From: Streptomyces sp. NBC_00459 | GTDB lineage: Bacteria; Actinomycetota; Actinomycetes; Streptomycetales; Streptomycetaceae | NCBI RefSeq assembly: GCF_036013955.1 | Contig: NZ_CP107903.1 | Location: forward strand, 3,534,001-3,598,000 | Direction: 5' to 3' | Length of the DNA stretch: 64,000 nucleotides | Part shown: positions 32,631 through 40,501 of the stretch, piece by piece | Layout: every line of letters starts with the position of its first letter | Numbering within the stretch: position 1 is the first letter of the stretch | Made by a program: the position numbers and the translations under genes | The notes under the pieces: generated by a model | Seen by the model: the letters and a program-made list of their open reading frames with translations, nothing else | Told to the model about the DNA's origin: nothing | Database searches by the model: none

Positions 32631-33007
32631 CCTGTTTTAGCGCACGCGCCCGATGCTTTTCAGCCAACTTCCGGCTACCGTGCACCCCTTGGCCGAACAA
32701 CCCCCAAACCCCTGTTCCACCTGCACTGAAAGGGTCCCGACAGGTCCGCGCACCCTACGCGGATTGGCCACTGCGACGAGGCGCACTTCCCTGCACGCCC
32801 CACGAGTGCAACGCTTCGTGATCGAATGCTTTACGCCAAGTTGCCAAGTCGACAATCCGTCGGGTGACCAACTGGTCACCTCGGCATCATGGGACACAGT
32901 AGATTCGATCTTGACTGTCTACGGCGGGGGACTCGTGCAGGACCGAGGGGAAACGTGCAGGAGCGACACAACCGAGGAGCCGCGACCACCGAGGGGGGCT
33001 TAGCAGT
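32631..33007. other. Long leader/promoter region of adpA
   Basis: 377 bases without a gene, slightly less GC-rich than the surroundings. It contains the perfect 18-bp palindrome at 32863-32880 and a ribosome site (GAGGGGGGC) just before the adpA ATG. Long, heavily regulated leaders are known for adpA in Streptomyces (BldD, AdpA autoregulation). Confidence 0.6.
32863..32880. promoter_or_regulatory. 18-bp perfect palindrome upstream of adpA
   Basis: GGTGACCA-AC-TGGTCACC has 8-bp perfect arms. It lies 128 bases before the adpA start. The outer TGAC/GTCA halves resemble BldD half sites but are spaced one base further apart than the consensus, so another regulator is equally possible. Confidence 0.6.
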
Positions 33008-34285
33008 ATGAGCCACGACTCCACTGCCGCGCCGGAAGCCGCGGCCCGGAAACTTTCCGGGCGACGCCGCAAGGAGATCGTCGCGGTGCTGCTGTTCAGC
33101 GGCGGCCCCATCTTCGAGAGTTCCATACCACTTTCGGTGTTCGGTATCGACCGCCAGGACGCCGGAGTGCCGCGCTACCGACTGTTGGTGTGCGGAGGCG
33201 AAGAGGGACCGCTGCGGACTACCGGCGGGCTGGAACTGACCGCACCGAACGGCCTGGAGGCGATCGCACGGGCAGGCACCGTTGTCGTGCCCGCCTGGCG
33301 TTCGATCACCGCGCCGCCACCGGAAGAGGCGCTCGACGCACTGCGTCGGGCCCATGAAGAGGGTGCGCGGATCGTCGGCCTGTGCACAGGCGCGTTCGTC
33401 CTCGCGGCGGCGGGCCTGCTGGACGGCCGTCCGGCGACAACACACTGGATGTACGCACCGACGCTGGCGAAGCGCTATCCGTCGGTCCACGTCGACCCAC
33501 GGGAACTCTTCGTGGACGACGGCGACGTACTGACATCCGCGGGCACGGCTGCGGGCATCGACCTGTGCCTGCACATCGTGCGGACGGACCACGGCAACGA
33601 GGCGGCCGGTGCGCTGGCCCGCCGACTGGTGGTCCCCCCGCGCCGATCGGGCGGCCAGGAGCGCTACCTCGATCGATCTTTACCAGAGGAGATCGGCGCC
33701 GACCCGCTCGCCGAGGTCGTCGCCTGGGCGCTGGAGCACCTCCACGAGCAGTTCGACGTGGAGACGCTGGCGGCACGCGCGTACATGTCACGTCGTACGT
33801 TCGACCGCCGCTTCCGCTCGCTCACGGGAAGCGCGCCACTGCAGTGGCTGATCACGCAACGCGTCCTGCAGGCCCAGCGTCTCCTGGAGACGTCGGACTA
33901 CTCGGTGGACGAGGTCGCGGGTCGCTGCGGCTTCCGTTCCCCGGTGGCTCTGCGTGGCCACTTCCGCCGCCAGCTGGGCTCGTCCCCGGCCGCGTACCGC
34001 GCGGCCTACCGGGCACGCAGGCCGCAGAGTGAGCGGGTGCCGGAGCAGGACGGGTCGGTGACCGGGGCGCAGGGCGGCCCCGGCGGCATGGGTACGCCGA
34101 CCACGGCGGGCCAGGGACACGGACACCACGGCCAGGGTGGCCACGACCGCACCCTCCACCAGGAGAGCCCGGTCCCGATCCAGGCCCGGCGCACGGCGAA
34201 CTCGGTCGGCCTGTCGGCGGAGCATGCGCGGGACCCGTACGTCGGGAGCCGCGCGAGCCTGCCCGGGCAGCGGAGCGGTGCGTAG
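33008..34285 (+). CDS. adpA: AraC-family developmental regulator AdpA (BldH), TTA codon included
   Basis: A 425-residue protein. The N-terminal ThiJ/PfpI-like dimerisation domain spans about 20-195 (IVAVLLFSGGPIFESSIPLS, VLAAAGLLDGRPATTHWMYA, ADDVLTSAGTAAGIDLCLHI-type). The AraC DNA-binding domain lies at about 240-345, with two HTH units (VETLAARAYMSRRTFDRRFR and VDEVAGRCGFRSPVALRGHF). The Gly/His/Gln-rich C-terminus is variable. AdpA activates hundreds of genes for aerial growth and secondary metabolism. Codon 225 (33680-33682) is TTA, in the linker between the domains. Only the bldA tRNA reads TTA efficiently, so translation depends on bldA, as in S. coelicolor. It starts at ATG 33008 and a strong hairpin follows at 34298. 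Confidence 0.96.
   Translation: MSHDSTAAPEAAARKLSGRRRKEIVAVLLFSGGPIFESSIPLSVFGIDRQDAGVPRYRLLVCGGEEGPLRTTGGLELTAPNGLEAIARAGTVVVPAWRSITAPPPEEALDALRRAHEEGARIVGLCTGAFVLAAAGLLDGRPATTHWMYAPTLAKRYPSVHVDPRELFVDDGDVLTSAGTAAGIDLCLHIVRTDHGNEAAGALARRLVVPPRRSGGQERYLDRSLPEEIGADPLAEVVAWALEHLHEQFDVETLAARAYMSRRTFDRRFRSLTGSAPLQWLITQRVLQAQRLLETSDYSVDEVAGRCGFRSPVALRGHFRRQLGSSPAAYRAAYRARRPQSERVPEQDGSVTGAQGGPGGMGTPTTAGQGHGHHGQGGHDRTLHQESPVPIQARRTANSVGLSAEHARDPYVGSRASLPGQRSGA
33680..33682 (+). promoter_or_regulatory. Rare TTA codon in adpA (bldA control point)
   Basis: The codons at 33674-33685 are CGA TCT TTA CCA, encoding R-S-L-P at residues 223-226. TTA is extremely rare in Streptomyces genes, and its place in the interdomain linker is the known site of bldA control of AdpA. 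Confidence 0.95.
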
Positions 34286-34297
34286 TTCTCGAATCAT

Positions 34298-34332
34298 CGG
34301 ACGGGCCGGGCGTACGTCGCCCGGCCCGTCCG
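34298..34332 (+). terminator. Terminator hairpin of adpA
   Basis: Perfect 15-bp stem CGGACGGGCCGGGCG / CGCCCGGCCCGTCCG with a 5-base loop, starting 13 bases after the adpA stop. Confidence 0.88.
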
Positions 34333-34474
34333 GCGTTGACGGGCGAGGGCCGATACCGCCCAGGCCTTGTTTCCCACTGCACCCACCCGTTTCCGGTCCG
34401 TTTGCCCCGCACCCCCGAACGGCGGGCCCGCACCACTGGTTCGCCCCGCGCCACCTGCCCGTAAGGTGAGACGC

Positions 34475-35080
34475 ATGAACGATCGCATGGTGTGGATCGA
34501 CTGCGAGATGACCGGTCTCTCGTTGTCCGACGACGCTCTCATCGAGGTGGCCGCACTGGTCACCGACTCCGAGCTGAACGTACTCGGCGAGGGGGTGGAC
34601 ATCGTCATCCGTCCGCCCGACTCGGCGCTGGAGACGATGCCGGAGGTGGTGCGGCAGATGCACACCTCGTCCGGACTCCTCGACGAGCTGGCCGGCGGTA
34701 CGACGCTGGCCGACGCCGAGGCACAGGTCCTGGCGTATGTGCGCGAGCACGTCAAGGAACCGGGCAAGGCCCCGCTGTGCGGCAACACGGTCGGCACGGA
34801 CCGCGGCTTCCTGCTCCGCGACATGGGCACCCTGGAGGCGTACCTCCACTACCGGATCGTGGACGTCAGTTCGGTGAAGGAGCTGGCCCGGCGCTGGTTC
34901 CCGAGGGCGTACTTCAACAGCCCGGACAAAAACGGCAACCACCGCGCCCTCGCCGACATCCGCGAGTCGATCGCCGAGCTGCGCTACTACCGCGAGGCGA
35001 TCTTCGTACCGCAGCCCGGCCCGGACTCGGAGACGGCCCGCACGATCGCGGCGAAGCACGTCGTGCCTGCGGCGCAGTAG
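34475..35080 (+). CDS. orn: Oligoribonuclease (DEDDh 3'-5' exonuclease)
   Basis: A 201-residue enzyme with the DEDDh motifs: MVWIDCEMTGLSLSDD (D9 and E11), GTDRGFLLRDMGTLEAYLHY in the middle, and KNGNHRALADIRESIAELRY with the catalytic His and last Asp. It degrades 2-5 nucleotide RNA fragments and, importantly here, pGpG, the breakdown product of c-di-GMP. It starts at ATG 34475 with AAGGTGAG 5 bases upstream. It sits directly after adpA, an arrangement I recall in Streptomyces, where ornA mutants are developmentally impaired. tRNA-His follows 152 bases later. Confidence 0.95.
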   Translation: MNDRMVWIDCEMTGLSLSDDALIEVAALVTDSELNVLGEGVDIVIRPPDSALETMPEVVRQMHTSSGLLDELAGGTTLADAEAQVLAYVREHVKEPGKAPLCGNTVGTDRGFLLRDMGTLEAYLHYRIVDVSSVKELARRWFPRAYFNSPDKNGNHRALADIRESIAELRYYREAIFVPQPGPDSETARTIAAKHVVPAAQ

Positions 35081-35232
35081 CCCGTACGACTGTCGCACGA
35101 CGGCCGTACGACAGTTGCGGGAAAGCCCTTGCGGCGGCCCCGAGGAAAGCCGGGCGCGAGCACCCCTTCGGACCCTGTACACTTTTTCTCGGCCGGTCAG
35201 GAAGACCACTCGGACTTCCCAAGCCGGTCATG

Positions 35233-35305
35233 GTGGGTGTAGCTCAGCTGGTAGAGCACCTGGTTGTGGTCCAGGATGCCGCGGGTTCAAGTCCCGTCAC
35301 TCACC
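35233..35305 (+). tRNA. tRNA-His (GTG)
   Basis: The cloverleaf is complete. Acceptor GTGGGTG pairs with CACTCAC, the D arm is GCTC-AGCTGGTA-GAGC, and the anticodon arm CCTGG-TTGTGGT-CCAGG has anticodon GTG. The T arm is GCGGG-TTCAAGT-CCCGT, the discriminator is C at 35305, and a G lies at 35232 for the His-specific extra G-1. CCA is not encoded. Confidence 0.97.
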
Positions 35306-35338
35306 CTGATCGATCAAGGGCTGATCCGTGAGAACGGG

Positions 35339-36175
35339 TCAGCCCTTAGTCGTGTCCCGCCTCTCCCTCGGCTGCACCCCACCGACCGCCCGCCAGGCCC
35401 CCACGAACTCCCGCACCCCCGCGAACCGTTCCCCCGGATCGTGCCGGGTCGCCCGTTCCACCACGGCCAACTGCCCCGCCGTACCCCGCCATCGGCGCTC
35501 GTCGTCACCGGCGTCGAGCAGGAGGCGGGCAGCGCGGCCGAGGACGTACACGGTCGTACGGACGTCGATGACAGCGCCCCGTCGCCGCTCCTCCGGAGCC
35601 ATGAACCGGGTGGACCCCGGGAGCCGGTCCTCCTGGAGCACGAACGGCCCCGGACGGTACTCGTCCAGGTCGACCAGTTGGACGGCGTCGCCCTCGAAGT
35701 CGTACAGGAACGCGCCGTCGTAGAGGTCGACGGCGACCTGGCCGGCGGCCTCCACGGCGAGATGGGCGTCCAGGATGCGGTCGACCACCCGGAGGACGGT
35801 CGGGACGGGCAGCGCGCGGAAGCGGGTCATGGGGGCGTCCGGGCCCGTCCGGCGCCCCTGGTACAGCACCTCGCCCGGCCGCCAGGGCAGCACCGCCGCG
35901 GTACGGCCGTCCCGCACCGCGAACCGGTGCACCTGCGGGACGATCACCGGATGGCGCACCCGGTTGTGGAACGCCCAGGCGCGGTCCAGGGAGCCCTGGG
36001 CACGTGCGGTGAGCGCCACCTTGACGAACCAGCGTTCTCCGTCCGGGAGTCGCACCCCGTAGCCGACGCACCCGGAGTCCTGGTCCCCGAACACGCGGAA
36101 CACCTCCCCCGCCTTCCGCAGGTAGGGCTCGATCTCGGCGACCTCGACGGCGGACAGCAGCGGGTGGGAGTCCAT
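35339..36175 (-). CDS. Protein-kinase-like protein with degenerate catalytic loop
   Basis: A 278-residue single-domain protein with eukaryotic-type kinase order. A Gly-poor N lobe has VGYGVRLPDGERWFVKVALT (Lys of VAVK type). A middle segment FHNRVRHPVIVPQVHRFAVR follows, then VAVDLYDGAFLYDFEGDAVQ in the place of HRDxxxxN and QLVDLDEYRPG in the place of DFG. Two acidic residues survive, but the His, Arg and Asn of the usual catalytic loop are missing. FMAPEERRRGAVIDVRTTVY resembles the APE region and activation-segment end, and RATRHDPGERFAGVREFVGA the C-lobe end. It may be a divergent kinase or pseudokinase. It starts at ATG 36175 and is divergent from the small membrane protein gene. Confidence 0.65.
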   Translation of the reverse strand: MDSHPLLSAVEVAEIEPYLRKAGEVFRVFGDQDSGCVGYGVRLPDGERWFVKVALTARAQGSLDRAWAFHNRVRHPVIVPQVHRFAVRDGRTAAVLPWRPGEVLYQGRRTGPDAPMTRFRALPVPTVLRVVDRILDAHLAVEAAGQVAVDLYDGAFLYDFEGDAVQLVDLDEYRPGPFVLQEDRLPGSTRFMAPEERRRGAVIDVRTTVYVLGRAARLLLDAGDDERRWRGTAGQLAVVERATRHDPGERFAGVREFVGAWRAVGGVQPRERRDTTKG

Positions 36176-36184
36176 TGGGCCAGG

Positions 36185-36838
36185 GTGGACTCTTCCGGAG
36201 GGTGCGGGCCAGAGGGCGGGCGTACCGTCGGACTGTGGGCCGCGCACAAGCAACGGCATCCGCAGTTCCAGGGGTGGGCCCGCGACACTCCGCCGCCGCC
36301 GCGTCGGCCGGCCGCCTCACGTGCTCGGCGGTTTCCCCTGTGGCGGCCTCTGACCTGGGTGATCCTGCTCTTCGACGCGCTCGTGCTGCTGTGGCTGGTC
36401 GTCGGCGTCAACGCCGCCGACAACGCCGGCGAGGACTGTCGGGGCGAGGAGCTGTGTGAGAACGCGAACGATCTCGGCACGGCCCTCGGCGCCGGATTCG
36501 TCGTCTTCCTGTGGGCCGCCGGCGCCGTGATCCTCGGTGTCGTCCGGCTCGTCGCCAACCGCTCCGGGCCTCGGCCACCGGGGCCCCGGACCCGCCCCCG
36601 CCCCGCTGGTGACCTCCGCCCGCCGTCGTCCGTTCTCCGTCCTCAGGAGGACGTGCGGGTCATCAGTTCCGTGGGGAGTACCACCCGGCGTCGCTCCAGG
36701 ACCCTGGATGCCGTCGGGCGGCGGTCGGCGACCTCCTCCAGGAGGAGGTCGATCATCGCCCGGCCCATTTCCACGATCGGCTGGCGGACGCTCGTCAGTG
36801 GTGGGTCCATGTGGCGGGCTATGGCCGAGTCGTCGTAG
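36185..36838 (+). CDS. Probable two-helix membrane protein, 3' end uncertain (possible frameshift)
   Basis: From GTG 36185 the frame encodes QFQGWARDTPPPPRRPAASR, then a helix PLTWVILLFDALVLLWLVVG, a Cys-containing loop (NAGEDCRGEELCENANDLGT) and a second helix FVVFLWAAGAVILGVVRLVA, ending around 36575. This two-helix layout with paired Cys in the loop is common in small streptomycete membrane proteins. Codon bias is excellent to about 36580 and then disappears, and the frame runs 196 bases antisense into cebR before stopping at 36838. One frame over, a stop occurs at about 36608 (CGC TGG TGA). A frameshift or a lost stop is therefore likely. Ribosome site and start are also uncertain. Confidence 0.45.
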   Translation: MDSSGGCGPEGGRTVGLWAAHKQRHPQFQGWARDTPPPPRRPAASRARRFPLWRPLTWVILLFDALVLLWLVVGVNAADNAGEDCRGEELCENANDLGTALGAGFVVFLWAAGAVILGVVRLVANRSGPRPPGPRTRPRPAGDLRPPSSVLRPQEDVRVISSVGSTTRRRSRTLDAVGRRSATSSRRRSIIARPISTIGWRTLVSGGSMWRAMAESS

Positions 36839-37698
36839 CCGACGAGGGCCACGTCGTCGGGTATGCGGCGGCCCTGTTCGCGCAGGACCTGGCGGGCGCC
36901 CGCCGCCGTCACGTCCGAGCCGGCGAAGACCGCGTCCAGGTCGGGGCAGCGGGACAGGAGGCGGGTCATCGCCCGGCGACCGCCCTCCTCGGTGAAGTCG
37001 CCCGGTTCGATCAGGGCCTCGTCCACCTCGTAGCCGGCCGCCTCCAGTGCCTCGCGGTAGCCGTCGACGCGGCGCTGGGCGCCGTACACGTCCAGGCGGC
37101 CCGTGATGTGGGCTATCTTGCGGCGGCCCCGGGAGAGGAGGTGTTCGGCCGCCTGCCGGCCGCCGCCGTAGTTGTCGGAGTCCACCGAGGTGAGGGTCTC
37201 CGCCGCGGACCTCGGGCCGCTGATCACCGCCGGTATCTCCAGCTGGGCCAGCAGGTCGGGGAGCGGGTCGTCGGCGTGGGTCGAGACCAGCAGGACGCCG
37301 TCGACCCGGTGGGCGGCCAGGTACTGGGCGAGGCGTTCGCGTTCCCTGTCGCTGCCCGCGAAGATCAGCAGGAGCTGCATCTCCGTGTCCGAGATCGCAC
37401 TCCCGACACCGCGCAGCATGTCCGAGAAGTACGGTTCCGCGAAGAAGCGGGTCTCCGGCTCGGGGACGACCAGCGCGATCGCGTCCGTGCGGTTCGCGGC
37501 GAGGGCGCGGGCCGCGGTGTTCGGGACGTAGCCGAGTTCCGCGACCGCCGCCTCGACCGCCGCGCGGGTCACGTCGCTGACCCTCGGAGAGCCGTTGATC
37601 ACCCGGGAGACCGTGCCTCGGCCCACTCCGGCGCGCGCGGCAACCTCCTCCAAGGTCGGCCGGCCACCGCTGCGGCCCCGCGCTCCGTGGCTTGCCAT
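36643..37698 (-). CDS. cebR: LacI-family repressor CebR
   Basis: A 351-residue LacI protein. The N-terminal HTH with hinge reads RPTLEEVAARAGVGRGTVSR then VINGSPRVSDVTRAAVEAAV and YVPNTAARALAANRTDAIAL. The periplasmic-binding-like effector domain follows (LLIFAGSDRERERLAQYLAA, VDSDNYGGGRQAAEHLLSRG, VFAGSDVTAAGARQV) and ends with VALVGYDDSAIARHMDPPLT. CebR represses cellobiose/cellotriose uptake and is released by cello-oligosaccharide. Two operator-like boxes, at 38007 and 41592, support this. ATG 37698 follows AAGGGCGGAG; ATG 37722 is an alternative. It is divergent from cebE. Its 3' end overlaps the antisense tail of the preceding membrane gene. Confidence 0.93.
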   Translation of the reverse strand: MASHGARGRSGGRPTLEEVAARAGVGRGTVSRVINGSPRVSDVTRAAVEAAVAELGYVPNTAARALAANRTDAIALVVPEPETRFFAEPYFSDMLRGVGSAISDTEMQLLLIFAGSDRERERLAQYLAAHRVDGVLLVSTHADDPLPDLLAQLEIPAVISGPRSAAETLTSVDSDNYGGGRQAAEHLLSRGRRKIAHITGRLDVYGAQRRVDGYREALEAAGYEVDEALIEPGDFTEEGGRRAMTRLLSRCPDLDAVFAGSDVTAAGARQVLREQGRRIPDDVALVGYDDSAIARHMDPPLTSVRQPIVEMGRAMIDLLLEEVADRRPTASRVLERRRVVLPTELMTRTSS

Positions 37699-38147
37699 CT
37701 GGCTCCGCCCTTCCGCTGTCATCACCCTGGCCTGGAATCTAACAGTCCCGCCCGAGTGCACCGGCCACCACCGGGGACGTCCGGGCCGCCCCGGAAGCCG
37801 GCCACCCCCGGGAGTCGCCGGGCAGGCCCCGGCGCCGGCCCGGGCCCGGCTCCCGCCCGACTCCGCACTGGCCGATCTTCACCGGTTCGCGTCCCGTTCG
37901 TACCGTCCCGCCGAATTAGTTAACAGGCAGATAACTGAAGGCACCTCCTCCCGTCATCGCCCTTGACACCCCCGCCCGGACCGACGAACCTTCAACACAT
38001 CACCGATGGGAGCGCTCCCACGGTACCTGACACATACACATCCCGCACGTTCCCCGCCCGAGCCGCAGCGCTGAATCAAGACGAACTAACGGGCCCAACA
38101 ATGCAGTTGGCCGGGGGGTCGGCACGTCAGGGCAACAGGAGGACGTA
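37699..38147. other. cebR-cebE divergent intergenic region
   Basis: 449 bases with no gene. Its main element is the CebR operator at 38007-38020. A less GC-rich stretch around 37910-37940 (TTAGTTAACAGGCAGATAAC) may be a promoter. Confidence 0.6.
38007..38020. promoter_or_regulatory. CebR operator before cebEFG
   Basis: TGGGAGCGCTCCCA is a perfect 14-bp palindrome identical to the published CebR box of Streptomyces. It lies 128 bases before the cebE ATG. Confidence 0.95.
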
Positions 38148-39470
38148 ATGCGAGCACGTACCCGAACCGCCCGTCAGGCGGTGGTCCTCGCGGCCGTAGC
38201 ATCGCTGGGCGCCGGGCTGCTGGCCGGCTGTGCCGACGACGGCAACAGCGCTTCGCCGTCGGAGAGTGGCGGTGGCGGTGGCAAGACCACCATCACCCTC
38301 GGTCTCTTCGGCACCATGGGCTTCAAAGAGGCCGGTCTCTACACCGAGTACGAGAAGCTGAACCCGAAGATCAAGATCGCCGAGAACGTCATCGAGCGGA
38401 ACGAGAACTACTACCCCGCTCTCCTCAACCACCTCACCACCAACAGTGGTCTGCAGGACATCCAGGCCGTCGAGGTCGGCAACATCGCCGAGATCGTGTC
38501 CACGCAGGCGGACAAGCTCGAAGACCTCTCCAAGGCTCCCGGTGTGGACAAGAGCGCCTTCCTGGACTGGAAGTGGGCCCAGGCCACCACCGCGGACGAC
38601 AAGACCATCGCGCTCGGTACGGACGTCGGTCCGATGGCCATCTGCTACCGCAAGGACATGTTCGAGGCGGCCGGGCTTCCCTCCGACCGTGACGCGGTCG
38701 GCAAGCTGTGGGCCGGGGACTGGAACAAGTTCGTCAGCGTCGGCCAGCAGTACAAGGCGAAGGCGCCCAAGGGCACCACGTTCATGGACTCCCCCGGCGG
38801 CCTCCTCAACGCGATCCTCAGCAGTGAGAAGGAGAAGTTCTACGACTCCTCGGGCGAGATCATCTACAAGACGAACCCGGCGATCAAGGCCGGCTTCGAC
38901 CTGACCGCGAAGGCCGCGAAGGACGGCCTGGTCGGCGCCCAGACACAGTTCCAGGCGTCATGGGACACGACGATCGCCAACAGCAAGTTCGCCGCGATGG
39001 CCTGCCCGCCGTGGATGCTCGGCTACATCAAGGGCAAGTCGAAGCCCGAGTCGGCGGGCAAGTGGGACGTGGCCGTGGCCCCCAAGTCCGGCAACTGGGG
39101 CGGCTCCTTCCTCGCCGTGCCGAAGAGCGCCAAGCACGCGAAGGAGGCCCAGGCGCTGGCCGCCTGGCTGACCGCGCCCGCCCAGCAGGCCAAGCTGTTC
39201 GCCGTCCAGGGCAGCTTCCCGAGTGCGCAGGCCGCGTACACCTCGCCCGAGGTCACCGGCGCCAAGAACGACATGACCGGCTCCGCGCCGATCGGTGAGA
39301 TCTTCGCCGAGGCCGCCAAGTCCAGCCCCGTCCAGGTGATCGGCCCGAAGGACCAGATCATCCAGCAGGGTCTGACCGACAACGGCGTCATCCTGGTGAC
39401 GAAGGGCAAGTCGGCCAAGGAAGCCTGGGAGACGGCGACCAAGACCATCGACAACAACCTGGAGAAGTGA
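38148..39470 (+). CDS. cebE: Cello-oligosaccharide-binding lipoprotein CebE
   Basis: A 440-residue extracellular solute-binding protein (family 1). The signal ends in a lipobox, LGAGLLAGC, with Cys28 as lipidation site, then a Ser/Gly linker. The body reads TITLGLFGTMGFKEAGLYTE, AVEVGNIAEIV, DVGPMAICYRKDMFEAAGLP and CPPWMLGYIKG, as in CebE proteins. It binds cellobiose and cellotriose at the membrane and passes them to CebF/CebG; the MsiK ATPase that energises them is encoded elsewhere. It starts at ATG 38148 behind AGGAGG and is separated from cebF by 5 bases. A CebR box lies upstream. Confidence 0.95.
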   Translation: MRARTRTARQAVVLAAVASLGAGLLAGCADDGNSASPSESGGGGGKTTITLGLFGTMGFKEAGLYTEYEKLNPKIKIAENVIERNENYYPALLNHLTTNSGLQDIQAVEVGNIAEIVSTQADKLEDLSKAPGVDKSAFLDWKWAQATTADDKTIALGTDVGPMAICYRKDMFEAAGLPSDRDAVGKLWAGDWNKFVSVGQQYKAKAPKGTTFMDSPGGLLNAILSSEKEKFYDSSGEIIYKTNPAIKAGFDLTAKAAKDGLVGAQTQFQASWDTTIANSKFAAMACPPWMLGYIKGKSKPESAGKWDVAVAPKSGNWGGSFLAVPKSAKHAKEAQALAAWLTAPAQQAKLFAVQGSFPSAQAAYTSPEVTGAKNDMTGSAPIGEIFAEAAKSSPVQVIGPKDQIIQQGLTDNGVILVTKGKSAKEAWETATKTIDNNLEK

Positions 39471-39475
39471 CCGGT

Positions 39476-40492
39476 ATGTCCACCCGGCACGACACCGCCG
39501 CGCCCCCCGAGAAAGAGGGGGGCGCGGCCCCGGCCGCCCGAGGCGGGGCGGCTCCGCCCACGGAGGCGGAAACCCGCCGCCGGCTCCGGCAGTCCCGCCG
39601 TTGGCAGCGGGACGTGCGCTGGAGTCCGTACGCGTTCGTCTCGCCCTTCTTCGTGCTGTTCATCGCGTTCGGTCTGTTCCCGCTGATCTACACCGGCTGG
39701 GCCTCGCTGCACACCGTGGAGCTGACCGCGCCGACCGACATGGACTGGGTGGGGCTGCGCAACTACACGCGCATCTTCGACGACGACTTCTTCTGGAACG
39801 CGGCGAAGAACACCCTGACCATCGGCATCATCTCGACGGTTCCGCAGCTGCTGATGGCGATGGGCCTCGCGCACATCCTCAACTACAAGCTGCGTGCATC
39901 GACCTTCTACCGGGTCGCGATGCTCGCGCCCTACGCCACCTCGATCGCCGCCGCCTCGCTCGTCTTCGTGCTGCTCTTCGGGCGCGACTACGGCATGATC
40001 AACTGGGCGCTCGACGCCGTCGGCATCAACCCGGTCGACTGGCAGAACGACAAGTGGCCGTCCCAGATCGCCGTTTCGTCGATCATCATCTGGCGGTGGA
40101 CCGGCTACAACACGCTGATCTACCTCGCCGCGATGCAGGCCATCCCGCAGGACCTGTACGAGTCGGCGGCCCTCGACGGGGCCAGCCGCTGGCAGCAGTT
40201 CCTCCATGTCACGCTGCCGTCGCTGCGTCCGACGATCCTGTTCACCGTCGTCGTCTCCACCATCGGGGCGAGCCAGGTCTTCGGTGAGCCACTGCTGTTC
40301 GACGCCAACAAGGGCGCGTCCGGCGGCGCCGAGCACCAGTTCCAGACGCTCGGCCTCTATCTGTACGAGCAGGGCTGGATCAACCAGCACCTCGGCCGGG
40401 CCTCCGCCATCGCCTGGACCATGTTCCTGATCCTCATCATCATCGGGATCGTCAACTACGTCATCTCGCGCCGGCTGCGCGCCAGCAGTTAG
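39476..40492 (+). CDS. cebF: Cello-oligosaccharide ABC permease CebF
   Basis: A 338-residue MalF-type permease. A Glu/Ala/Gly-rich cytoplasmic leader (about 1-45) precedes six membrane helices, starting with SPYAFVSPFFVLFIAFGLFP. The inner-membrane EAA loop is AAMQAIPQDLYESAALDGAS near residue 220, where the ATPase docks. It ends LILIIIGIVNYVISRRLRAS. ATG 39476 is chosen because GGAGAAG lies 8-9 bases upstream; GTG 39467 overlaps the cebE stop and has poor spacing. It is the second gene of the cebEFG operon and is paired with CebG. Confidence 0.95.
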   Translation: MSTRHDTAAPPEKEGGAAPAARGGAAPPTEAETRRRLRQSRRWQRDVRWSPYAFVSPFFVLFIAFGLFPLIYTGWASLHTVELTAPTDMDWVGLRNYTRIFDDDFFWNAAKNTLTIGIISTVPQLLMAMGLAHILNYKLRASTFYRVAMLAPYATSIAAASLVFVLLFGRDYGMINWALDAVGINPVDWQNDKWPSQIAVSSIIIWRWTGYNTLIYLAAMQAIPQDLYESAALDGASRWQQFLHVTLPSLRPTILFTVVVSTIGASQVFGEPLLFDANKGASGGAEHQFQTLGLYLYEQGWINQHLGRASAIAWTMFLILIIIGIVNYVISRRLRASS

Positions 40493-40501
40493 GAGCCCGT
40501 C

